From UBA7332 sp051652645 (GTDB lineage: Bacteria > Bacteroidota > Bacteroidia > Bacteroidales > UBA7332): 64,000 nt of DNA. The stretch spans positions 1-64,000 of the forward strand of contig JBOFUP010000060.1 of the NCBI GenBank assembly GCA_051652645.1, in the 5' to 3' direction. A program made the translations under genes and the position numbers. The number at the start of each line of letters is the position of its first letter. The stretch's first letter is position 1. Positions 1 to 6,894 of the stretch are shown here, piece by piece. The notes beneath the pieces were generated by a model, which was given only the letters and a program-made list of their open reading frames with translations, was not told where the DNA came from and ran no database searches.

Positions 1-139
1 CTACTATACTTCGATTAAGCTGCAAGAGCGTAGTTATTTTCGCCAGTTAAAATTTTGCCATCTGATATTAAAGAGCCAGCCAGCAATGCTCTGCATGCTT
101 ACATACCCGTTCTACTCGCTGTCAAATCCAAACAGCCCC
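1..139 (-). ncRNA. ssrA: tmRNA (transfer-messenger RNA), 5' part, cut by window edge
   Basis: tmRNA rescues stalled ribosomes and adds a degradation tag. Read on the minus strand, the RNA begins near 139 with GGGGCTGTTTGGATTTGACA, the classic tmRNA 5' end. The tag reading frame lies at 44 down to 15 and encodes GENNYALAA followed by TAA, typical of Bacteroidales tags; the alanine carried by the tRNA-like domain precedes it. The remainder, including the 3' tRNA-like half, lies beyond the left edge. The exact 5' end is inferred from the conserved start, since the transcript is normally processed by RNase P. Confidence 0.93.
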
Positions 140-155
140 AGGTTGTAATTGAACA

Positions 156-187
156 CAAATTTACTTTAATATATTGAGTTAAGCAAC
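156..187 (-). promoter_or_regulatory. Promoter of the tmRNA gene
   Basis: On the minus strand a perfect Bacteroidetes -7 box, TAAATTTG (163-156), is preceded after 20 bases by GTTG (187-184), which fits the TTG-type -33 element. It lies 17 bases upstream of the mature tmRNA 5' end, leaving a short leader for processing. Confidence 0.6.
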
Positions 188-222
188 TAAATTGCCAATA
201 ATATATTGATTGATCATATTAA

Positions 223-264
223 AAAAGCCTCTTCATACTATATCTAGTATATGAAGAGGCTTTT
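223..264 (-). terminator. Intrinsic terminator after rny
   Basis: An inverted repeat with arms AAAAGCCTCTTCATA and TATGAAGAGGCTTTT lies 15 bases downstream of the rny stop codon. It has T-rich ends on both strands, so it would stop rny transcription before the tmRNA promoter. Confidence 0.8.
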
Positions 265-279
265 AATATTGTCAATGAT

Positions 280-1815
280 TTACTTAGCGAAAGCCACTGC
301 ACGAGTCTCTCGTATCACAGTGATTTTTACCTGACCAGGATAGGTCATTTCATCTTGAATTTTCTTAGCAATTTCGCCAGATAACTTCTCTGTATCCTTG
401 TCGTCGATCTTTTCAGCCCCAACAATTACACGTAGTTCTCTACCTGCTTGGATTGCGTATGTCTTAATTACACCAGGATATGAAAGAGCCAACTGCTCAA
501 GATCATTCAATCTCTTAATGTAGGCTTCAACAATCTCACGTCTAGCACCAGGTCTAGCTCCCGAAATAGCATCACACACTTGTACAATAGGAGCCAAAAG
601 GCTTGTCATTTCAACCTCATCATGGTGAGAGCCAATAGCATTGCAAATATCTGGTTTCTCTTTGTAACGCTCAGCAAGCTTCATACCCAAGACAGCGTGA
701 GGCAATTCTGGTTCATCATCAGGCACCTTACCTATATCATGAAGAAGTCCTGCACGTTTAGCTTTCTTAGGATTTAATCCCAATTCAGATGCCATTATAG
801 AACACAAGTTAGCTGTTTCTCTAGCATGTTGAAGAAGGTTCTGACCATATGATGAACGATATTTCATCTTACCAATAAGTCTTATCAACTCAGGGTGTAA
901 TCCATGAATACCCAAATCTATAGCCGTTCTCTTACCAGTCTCGATGATCTCTTCTTCAATCTGTTTGCGAACCTTTGTAACAACCTCCTCTATACGAGCA
1001 GGGTGAATACGACCATCTGTAACCAATTGGTGAAGAGCTAGACGAGCAATTTCGCGGCGAACAGGATCAAAACCAGACAAAACTATAGCCTCGGGAGTAT
1101 CATCGACGATGATTTCAACTCCTGTAGCAGCCTCAAGAGCTCTAATATTACGACCTTCACGACCAATAATACGCCCTTTCATCTCATCAGATTCAATATG
1201 GAACACAGTAACCGCATTCTCAATTGCTGTCTCTGTAGCCAATCTTTGGATACTCTGAACAACTATTCTCTTAGCTTCTTTGTTGGCTGTAAGTTTAGCT
1301 TCTTCAACTATCTCATTGATATATCCAGCAGCATCAGTTTTAGCCTCCTCTTTAAGAGACTCTACTAGTTTATCTTTGGCTTCATCAGCTGAAAGACCCG
1401 ACAAAGCCTCCAAACGTTGTATCTCCTCTTTGTGGAGTTTATCGATTTCGGCTTCTTTCCTTTCAAGCTGTTGAGCATGAAGATCAATTTGTTCTTTCTC
1501 TTGGTCAAGATCCAATGCTCTTTTCTGAACCTCTTCTTGCTTTTGGTTCAATACCATCTCTCTCTGCTTAAGCTTAGCCTCTGTTGACTGAATTTTTGAG
1601 TTTCTAGCGTTAGCTTGTTTCTCAAGTTCACTCTTCATATTTAGCGACTTCTCTTTAGCTTCAAGTATCTTTCTCTTTTTGATTACCTCTGCTTCTTTCT
1701 CCGCCTCCTCGATAATTCCTTGGAACTTAGCTCGATAAATTGTTTTAGAAGCTATCAGTGTAGCTCCCACCCCAAGGGCTAGAGAGCCTAATGCTGTTAA
1801 TACTGTTGTTAACAT
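280..1815 (-). CDS. rny: Ribonuclease Y
   Basis: Membrane-anchored endoribonuclease that starts mRNA decay. The 511 residues follow the family plan: one N-terminal membrane segment (about residues 1-22), a long charged coiled coil (about 28-200), a KH RNA-binding domain containing GRIIGREGRNIRALE, and an HD metal-phosphohydrolase domain with the HD pair in LLHDIGKVPD. Length is normal for the family. It is the last gene after a coiled-coil gene and zapA on the same strand, 111 bases downstream of zapA, and is followed by a terminator. Start ATG at 1815 is the only sensible one, since the membrane segment begins at once. Confidence 0.97.
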   Translation of the reverse strand: MLTTVLTALGSLALGVGATLIASKTIYRAKFQGIIEEAEKEAEVIKKRKILEAKEKSLNMKSELEKQANARNSKIQSTEAKLKQREMVLNQKQEEVQKRALDLDQEKEQIDLHAQQLERKEAEIDKLHKEEIQRLEALSGLSADEAKDKLVESLKEEAKTDAAGYINEIVEEAKLTANKEAKRIVVQSIQRLATETAIENAVTVFHIESDEMKGRIIGREGRNIRALEAATGVEIIVDDTPEAIVLSGFDPVRREIARLALHQLVTDGRIHPARIEEVVTKVRKQIEEEIIETGKRTAIDLGIHGLHPELIRLIGKMKYRSSYGQNLLQHARETANLCSIMASELGLNPKKAKRAGLLHDIGKVPDDEPELPHAVLGMKLAERYKEKPDICNAIGSHHDEVEMTSLLAPIVQVCDAISGARPGARREIVEAYIKRLNDLEQLALSYPGVIKTYAIQAGRELRVIVGAEKIDDKDTEKLSGEIAKKIQDEMTYPGQVKITVIRETRAVAFAK

Positions 1816-1926
1816 TTAAAATAATAATAAATAGGGTTAGTGGGTACATAATTAGTATCACAATAGAAATAGCATGAGTAATGCCTATTGATGATACAAA
1901 AAAGTTTGATCTCACAATTCTCAAGA

Positions 1927-2232
1927 TCAATCTTCAACAAAAAATGAGTCTATATCGCTTATGACCGTTTTAATTCTATCATGAGCAGCTTCAACTTCAT
2001 TTTCATTCTTTGCTTTAAGTGACTCAAAAGCAAAGTGGAAGGCAACCATTGACATAGTCTTAACGTCACTCAAAGTGTTGTCTTCAAATCGTTCGCAATA
2101 AAGGCCATAACGTTTATCAACCTCTTTAGCTGCTTTACGTATTAGCTCCTCGTCATCACGATTGATTCTTAATCGATATGGTTCACCTGCAATATAGAAG
2201 GTGACAAGCATCGTTTGGTCTTCTGTCATCAT
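1927..2232 (-). CDS. zapA: Cell division protein ZapA
   Basis: ZapA binds FtsZ and cross-links its filaments at the division ring. The 101-residue protein has the family outline: an N-terminal globular part with the IAGEPYRLRI strand and a DEELIRKAAKEVDKR helix, followed by a C-terminal helix suited to coiled-coil tetramers. Two adjacent ATG codons (2232 and 2229) are possible starts. The upstream coiled-coil gene ends 1 base before it, so the two are cotranscribed, which fits a shared role at the division site. Confidence 0.88.
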   Translation of the reverse strand: MMTEDQTMLVTFYIAGEPYRLRINRDDEELIRKAAKEVDKRYGLYCERFEDNTLSDVKTMSMVAFHFAFESLKAKNENEVEAAHDRIKTVISDIDSFFVED

Positions 2233-2233
2233 T

Positions 2234-2527
2234 TTACTCTTTCAATAATGTAATGCATGTATTTATCTCGCGCACTAATTTCGAGAACCGTCTATTGGCA
2301 CTTCTTCTTTCCTCTTCGCTAAGAGCTAATCCGTTTGCTAATTTCAGGTTGTTGTACTTTGTTTCTAGTTCACGATATCGCTCTTCAAGCAGATCTATTT
2401 CTGCCATTAAAGCTTGAATACGGCTAATAAAGAGAGTATTTTCATCAGATAGGACTTCACTTTGGTGTAGTAGTCGTCTTACTTTATACTCAAGTTCATC
2501 GACAATTGATTTGTTTATTTGAGGCAT
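2234..2527 (-). CDS. Small coiled-coil protein upstream of zapA (ZapB-like)
   Basis: A 97-residue cytoplasmic protein with no membrane segment. Residues about 8-65 form heptad-rich helices (VDELEYKVRRLLHQSEVLSD, then IDLLEERYRELETKYNNLKL), followed by a basic helix. It is the first gene of the transcription unit and sits 1 base from zapA. The short coiled coil next to zapA suggests a ZapB-like partner, but this is inferred from context and architecture. The coding call itself is firm because of the tight spacing and the promoter upstream. Confidence 0.75.
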   Translation of the reverse strand: MPQINKSIVDELEYKVRRLLHQSEVLSDENTLFISRIQALMAEIDLLEERYRELETKYNNLKLANGLALSEEERRSANRRFSKLVREINTCITLLKE

Positions 2528-2556
2528 AGTGCAGTCAGATAAAAATTATCTTATGG

Positions 2557-2586
2557 CAAAATTAGACAATTGATCGGTAACTCAAA
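2557..2586 (-). promoter_or_regulatory. Promoter of the coiled-coil/zapA/rny unit
   Basis: On the minus strand TTTG (2586-2583) is followed after 18 bases by the perfect -7 box TAATTTTG (2564-2557), about 30 bases upstream of the ATG at 2527. Confidence 0.5.
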
Positions 2587-2625
2587 GTAAAAGTAGTAAA
2601 ATAATGAGTTCATTACACCGCATAC

Positions 2626-3180
2626 TCAATATACTATTGCCTTTTCAATAGTATTTCGGCTATCCTTTCCATTTAGTCTCTCGACAAGTGTCAGAGCAAA
2701 ATCGACAGCAGAAGAGAGCGATCGCGAAGTAACAATATTTCCATCGACTACACTCGTTACATTATTAACCAATACCGCTCCCAGTAGGTACTTCTCAAAT
2801 CCAGGATAACATATAGCTTTTCGATTATTTAGCAGTCCCATTTGCCCCAATATCATTGGAGCTGCACAAATTGCACCAACAACTCTATCCGCTTCATAGT
2901 GTCTGGTAATAATCTCCTTCAATATATGTGAATCCTCTAGATTTTTAGTCCCTGGCATTCCACCAGGAAGAACTATAGCCTGCACGAGGAGATTCTCAAC
3001 ATCTGCTATTAATCTATCAGCTTGTACCACTAGCCCATGAGCTCCTTTAACAGTAAGTTCAGACGTGATAGATATAAGCTCTACATCAATATTGGCACGT
3101 TTAAGAATATCATAAACCGAAATAGCCTCAGTCTCCTCAAATCCTTCAGCCAAAAACACAAACGAAGTTTTATCGCTCAT
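2626..3180 (-). CDS. DJ-1/PfpI (ThiJ/YajL) family protein
   Basis: A 184-residue member of the DJ-1/ThiJ/PfpI superfamily of glutamine-amidotransferase-like proteins, several of which act in oxidative or glyoxal stress. The nucleophile elbow is visible as GAICAAPMILG (cysteine near residue 106), with the conserved glutamate in FLAEGFEETEA near the N terminus and the VLPGGMPGTKNL loop. Its start lies 2 bases after the tonB-like stop, so it is the last gene of the pdxJ-exbB-exbD-tonB cluster. The specific substrate cannot be read from the sequence. Confidence 0.9.
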   Translation of the reverse strand: MSDKTSFVFLAEGFEETEAISVYDILKRANIDVELISITSELTVKGAHGLVVQADRLIADVENLLVQAIVLPGGMPGTKNLEDSHILKEIITRHYEADRVVGAICAAPMILGQMGLLNNRKAICYPGFEKYLLGAVLVNNVTSVVDGNIVTSRSLSSAVDFALTLVERLNGKDSRNTIEKAIVY

Positions 3181-3182
3181 AA

Positions 3183-4040
3183 TCAGTAGGTTTTAAATAG
3201 GTAAGTAATCTCACCCCTTGCATTTGTTGTTCCATTTGCAATATCGAAAGTAGCTGTCTTTGCAGCACTTACTGCCTTTTGGCGAAGAGACTCTACACTA
3301 GCAGCCGAACCTTTCGACTTTGAAGCATTGATAGAAGCTTGAATAACTTTTCCTGATGGGTCTACCGTAATATTAACCACTATCTGACCCTCATAGTTAC
3401 TTCTATCCTCTGGTCGAGGAAGCTTACCAATAATACGTCTTCCTTCCAGATTCCAACTATCACCATTTGCCCCAACACCTTGTGTAGCACCTGTTTTTGA
3501 GTTTCCGTCCGGACTACCTTGTATGCCTGACGATCCACTTTTTGAGTCACCTTGAGAAGAGTCATTTCCTTTAGCAAAAGCACCAGATGTCATCTTGCTA
3601 ATTGCTTCGGCCTTTCTCTTCTCCTCAGCTATTTTCCTCTCTTGAGCTTCCCGAACTTTACGCTCCTGCTCTTGTTTGGCTTTTAGCTCTTCTTCTTTTT
3701 TACGCTTTTCTAATTCCTCTTTTTGTTTCTCCTTCTTCTTTTTCTCGGCTATTGCAATTGACTCTTCATCAGGCTGAGAGATTATCTCTTCTTCGGCTGG
3801 TTGTTCAACCACAGGTTCAGGTGGAGCCACATCCTCTTGAGGTGGGGTCTCCACGGAGAGCTCCTCTGTAAACTTAACCTCACCAGATGCCTCTATCTGA
3901 TTGCCAAATATTACTTCAATTCCCTCCTCCTCTTGAGGAATATATCTACTCAATCCAAAATAAAAAAGTATCAAAAGTAATAGGACATGTATGACCAATG
4001 TTGCTAAAGCAGCAACCACTCTATGATTTTTATTCTCCAT
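3183..4040 (-). CDS. TonB-like energy transducer
   Basis: Links the ExbB/ExbD proton channel to outer-membrane receptors. It has a single N-terminal membrane anchor (about residues 10-32), a proline/glutamate-rich stretch, a long Lys/Glu-rich helical region (EKKKKEKQKEELEKRKKEEE) resembling TolA, a Gly/Ser-rich linker, and a C-terminal TonB-type domain (GQIVVNITVDPSGKVIQASI). The ATG at 4040 is chosen over an upstream TTG at 4052, because the TTG would lie only 3 bases after the exbD stop. TonB and TolA roles are not separable by eye; the exbB-exbD context fits either. Confidence 0.85.
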   Translation of the reverse strand: MENKNHRVVAALATLVIHVLLLLILFYFGLSRYIPQEEEGIEVIFGNQIEASGEVKFTEELSVETPPQEDVAPPEPVVEQPAEEEIISQPDEESIAIAEKKKKEKQKEELEKRKKEEELKAKQEQERKVREAQERKIAEEKRKAEAISKMTSGAFAKGNDSSQGDSKSGSSGIQGSPDGNSKTGATQGVGANGDSWNLEGRRIIGKLPRPEDRSNYEGQIVVNITVDPSGKVIQASINASKSKGSAASVESLRQKAVSAAKTATFDIANGTTNARGEITYLFKTY

Positions 4041-4055
4041 ACCATATTGCAAGGT

Positions 4056-4466
4056 TTATTTCTTTGGACGTGTAGCCAAGATCATCTTAAACTGATTATC
4101 ATTTGCTATGTTCAACATCTTAACTACCTCACTATAAGGTATAGTTTGATCTGCATAAAGTGCAACATACATCTCAGGTTCACGCTCCTTGACACCAATC
4201 AAGAATGGTGCTATCTCATCAAAAGTGACCTGTCTCTCCCTATCACCTCCAAAGGCAACGTAATAATTCAGATCTGCATCCACTGTCAATCTTGTTAGTG
4301 GTTTAGCCGAAGTCTGCTGTTTGCTTTGAGGAAGTAATACTTTTATTGCATTAGGGAATACCACAGTAGATGTCACCATGAAGAAGATAAGCAAAAGAAA
4401 TATAACATCCGTCATGGAGGCCATACTAAATGTTGCTGTAATTCGATTTCTTCGTTTTAAAGCCAT
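4056..4466 (-). CDS. exbD: ExbD/TolR family biopolymer transport protein
   Basis: A 136-residue inner-membrane component of a proton-driven complex. It has one N-terminal membrane helix containing the key aspartate (SMASMTDVIFLLLIFFMVTS) and a periplasmic domain that ends in MLNIANDNQFKMILATRPKK. It lies 23 bases after the exbB-like gene and just before the tonB-like gene, forming a standard exbB-exbD-tonB set that could energise the SusC-type receptor encoded elsewhere in the window. Confidence 0.92.
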   Translation of the reverse strand: MALKRRNRITATFSMASMTDVIFLLLIFFMVTSTVVFPNAIKVLLPQSKQQTSAKPLTRLTVDADLNYYVAFGGDRERQVTFDEIAPFLIGVKEREPEMYVALYADQTIPYSEVVKMLNIANDNQFKMILATRPKK

Positions 4467-4489
4467 GTTTTTATCTCCTTATGGTATAT

Positions 4490-5197
4490 TTATTTTGCTG
4501 GAGTGTTCAGTAGATCCATAAACTCCATTGTCTTTGTCTCCATTTTATTTACTACTCCATCAACCAGAGCCACCAAGAAGTTGTAAGCAAATAGAGTAAC
4601 AATACCAACTATCAAACCAGCAACTGTCGTTACCAATGCTTGATAAATACCATCAGACAAGAGGGTTATGTCAGCATTATTACCCGCATTTGCCATATCA
4701 AAGAAAGCCTGAATCATACCAGAGACTGTTCCAAGAAAGCCAATCATTGGCGCCCCTGCTGCAACAGTTGCCAAAAGAGGAAACCCTTTTTCAAGCTTGG
4801 CAACCTCTATATTACCGACATTCTCTATCGCTACTTGCACATCATTCATTGGTCTTCCCAATCTAGAAATTCCCTTTTCTATCATTCTTGAAGAAGGGGT
4901 ATTCATTTGATGACAAAGTTTTATTGCAGCATCAAACTTACCTCCCAAGATATAATCCTTTATCTTGAGCATAAAAGTATCATCATCTGCCGCAGCCCTA
5001 CGAATAATAATCCAACGCTCAAAAAATATATATACAGAAATTATTGAGAGCAATGCTAATGGTATCATAATCCAACCGCCATTCATTGCCAACTCCACAA
5101 GATTAATTTTAGCAACCTGCGCTGTATCTGTCAACACGGGCATCTGTGATGCCACATCCATAGCTGTCTCCTGCTGAATAGTTAATAGTAGACTCAT
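4490..5197 (-). CDS. exbB: MotA/TolQ/ExbB proton channel family protein
   Basis: A 235-residue inner-membrane protein with three expected membrane segments: about residues 42-62, then a pair near 135-160 and 180-210. The MotA/ExbB signature is visible in VAAGAPMIGFLGTVSGMIQAF and the following LSDGIYQALVTTVAGLIVGI. The cytoplasmic loop between segments 1 and 2 contains GGKFDAAIKLCHQ. It starts 65 bases after pdxJ and precedes exbD; together with TonB it should form the energising complex. Confidence 0.92.
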   Translation of the reverse strand: MSLLLTIQQETAMDVASQMPVLTDTAQVAKINLVELAMNGGWIMIPLALLSIISVYIFFERWIIIRRAAADDDTFMLKIKDYILGGKFDAAIKLCHQMNTPSSRMIEKGISRLGRPMNDVQVAIENVGNIEVAKLEKGFPLLATVAAGAPMIGFLGTVSGMIQAFFDMANAGNNADITLLSDGIYQALVTTVAGLIVGIVTLFAYNFLVALVDGVVNKMETKTMEFMDLLNTPAK

Positions 5198-5262
5198 TTT
5201 CTCTTTATTATTTTATACTTTATGGTTTGAAATAATCAATTTGTCAAACTAATTCTAGATAT

Positions 5263-5976
5263 CTATCTAAGAGCTGCTTTATATCGTTTAATCGTCTCTT
5301 CCAGCCCAAAGTAAAGAGCGTCTGCGATGAGAGCATGTCCTATTGAGACCTCATCACACCACGGGATAATCTGCTTAAAGAAAGCCAAATTCTCAAGGCT
5401 TAGGTCATGTCCTGCATTTAATCCCAATTCGCACTCCTTAGCAACAACTGCAGCATCATAATAGTTCTTTATTGCCCTCTCAGGGTCTATAGGATACTCC
5501 AAAGCATAAGGCTCCGTATATAGCTCAACCCTATCTGCTCCTGATTTAGCAGCATACTCAACCATGCGTGGTGAAGGATCAACAAATATTGAAGATCTTA
5601 TACCCTGTAGCTTAAACTCACTGTTTAACTCTCTAAGCATATGCAGGTTTTTCTGCGTATCCCATCCATGATTAGACGTTAATTGTCCAGGAGCATCTGG
5701 AACAAGAGTCACTTGAGTTGGCTTAACCTTAAGAACAAGTTCAATAAACTTATCCTCTGGATAACCCTCTATGTTAAACTCAGTTGTTACAACCTCTTTC
5801 AGAGCTAAAACATCAGCATATCTTATATGTCTCTCATCAGGTCTTGGGTGAACTGTTATACCCTCTGCACCAAACCTCTCACAGTCTATTGCCACCTTTA
5901 TCGGATCAGGCACATTACCCCCTCGAGAGTTACGTAAAGTCGCTATCTTATTTATATTTACGCTTAACTTAGTCAT
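5263..5976 (-). CDS. pdxJ: Pyridoxine 5'-phosphate synthase
   Basis: Last step of de novo vitamin B6 synthesis: condenses 1-deoxyxylulose 5-phosphate with 3-amino-2-oxopropyl phosphate. The protein starts MTKLSVNINKIATLRNSRGG, a near-consensus PdxJ N terminus with the phosphate-binding RNSRGG, and contains AIDCERFGAEGITVHPRPDERHI and a C-terminal LNAGHDLSLENL. The ATG at 5976 is chosen over an upstream TTG (5994). It heads the exbB-exbD-tonB-DJ-1 cluster, a combination I recall from other Bacteroidales. Confidence 0.97.
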   Translation of the reverse strand: MTKLSVNINKIATLRNSRGGNVPDPIKVAIDCERFGAEGITVHPRPDERHIRYADVLALKEVVTTEFNIEGYPEDKFIELVLKVKPTQVTLVPDAPGQLTSNHGWDTQKNLHMLRELNSEFKLQGIRSSIFVDPSPRMVEYAAKSGADRVELYTEPYALEYPIDPERAIKNYYDAAVVAKECELGLNAGHDLSLENLAFFKQIIPWCDEVSIGHALIADALYFGLEETIKRYKAALR

Positions 5977-6026
5977 TTTCTTTTTATTACACAAATTATC
6001 AAATTAGAATATACCTCTTCTCCTTG

Positions 6027-6055
6027 CAAATATACAAGTTTCAGCCTTATTTCAA
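6027..6055 (-). promoter_or_regulatory. Promoter of the pdxJ cluster
   Basis: On the minus strand TTG (6055-6053) is followed after 18 bases by the perfect -7 box TATATTTG (6034-6027), about 50 bases upstream of the pdxJ ATG. Confidence 0.55.
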
Positions 6056-6130
6056 CTAAAAAGTATCAGAAGTTTAAAGCCTTTGCAACATATATCTTCC
6101 AAAAGTTATGACTTAATACCCCATTTAATC

Positions 6131-6160
6131 TTGTATAACGACACAAAATCTTTATATTTG
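6131..6160 (+). promoter_or_regulatory. Promoter upstream of marC
   Basis: TTG (6131-6133), a 19-base spacer and TATATTTG (6153-6160) match the Bacteroidetes -33/-7 consensus. The predicted transcript would start near 6167, ahead of a possible leader ORF at 6190. Confidence 0.6.
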
Positions 6161-6189
6161 TCAACAAATCAAACAACACTAATTAATCT

Positions 6190-6240
6190 ATGAAAACAAT
6201 TATCAATTTTAAACTAGACAAAGGAGGATGGAGATGTTGA
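6190..6240 (+). CDS. Possible 16-residue leader ORF overlapping the marC start
   Basis: An ATG at 6190 opens MKTIINFKLDKGGWRC and ends with TGA at 6238-6240, overlapping the first codons of marC in another frame. The AGGAGG that would serve marC lies inside it. Translation of this peptide could therefore couple to, or block, marC initiation. It is short enough to be chance, and no Shine-Dalgarno sequence is seen before it. Confidence 0.25.
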   Translation: MKTIINFKLDKGGWRC

Positions 6241-6836
6241 GTAATTTCAATCTACTTGAAGTAACCAGCGCGTTTATGGTACTCTTTGCCATAATCGATA
6301 TTACAGGCTGTTTACCTATTATTATCGGATTAAAGAATAGAGGAAAGGGATACAATCCCGAGATGGCATTTTTGTGGTCACTACTTTTTATGTTAGGCTT
6401 TCTATACGTAGGAGATGGGATTTTAAAACTTTTTGGTGTAGACATTCACTCCTTCGCAGTAGCAGGTTCACTTATCCTTTTTGTTATGGCTGCTGAGATG
6501 ACATTTGGTCATGAGATCTTCAAAAACGACACCCCCGATGGCCAATCCACTATGGTCCCATTGGTCTTCCCTCTTATAGCTGGCGCAGGTGCCTTTACTG
6601 CACTCCTTTCCCTTCGCGCCGAATTCCACATCATTAATATTATTGCAGCAGTAATACTAAACCTGGTAATCGTTTATATTGTACTTAAGAAAGTAAACAT
6701 TATCGAACGCATACTTGGAAAAGGTGGTGTTTATATGCTTCGCAAATTTTTTGGGATTATACTTCTTGCCATATCAGTTAAGCTATTCGTGTCAAATATT
6801 GCAACCATAGTTAAACTATTTGGCGACGCCGCTTAA
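6234..6836 (+). CDS. MarC family integral membrane protein
   Basis: A roughly 200-residue inner-membrane protein of the MarC/UPF0056 group, whose members have about six membrane helices and no settled biochemical function. Visible helices include FMVLFAIIDITGCLPIIIGL, the LLFMLGFLYVGDGILKLFGV region, SFAVAGSLILFVMAAEMTFG, and a C-terminal FGIILLAISVKLFVSNI. The phrase VPLVFPLIAGAGAFTALLSL matches the conserved MarC loop. Two in-frame ATGs exist (6228, 6234). A strong AGGAGG at 6222-6227 leaves a normal 6-base spacing only for 6234, so that start is preferred. Confidence 0.9.
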   Translation: MLSNFNLLEVTSAFMVLFAIIDITGCLPIIIGLKNRGKGYNPEMAFLWSLLFMLGFLYVGDGILKLFGVDIHSFAVAGSLILFVMAAEMTFGHEIFKNDTPDGQSTMVPLVFPLIAGAGAFTALLSLRAEFHIINIIAAVILNLVIVYIVLKKVNIIERILGKGGVYMLRKFFGIILLAISVKLFVSNIATIVKLFGDAA

Positions 6837-6894
6837 ACGCAACAAAGAAGTTACAAACTATTTCATCTCATCGATCTGAATAAAGTTCCGTACA

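Noticed and set aside
1816..1926. Gap between zapA and rny considered for 6S RNA, by analogy with zapA-ssrS in enterobacteria
   Set aside because: 111 bases is too short and no long imperfect hairpin with a central bubble can be drawn.
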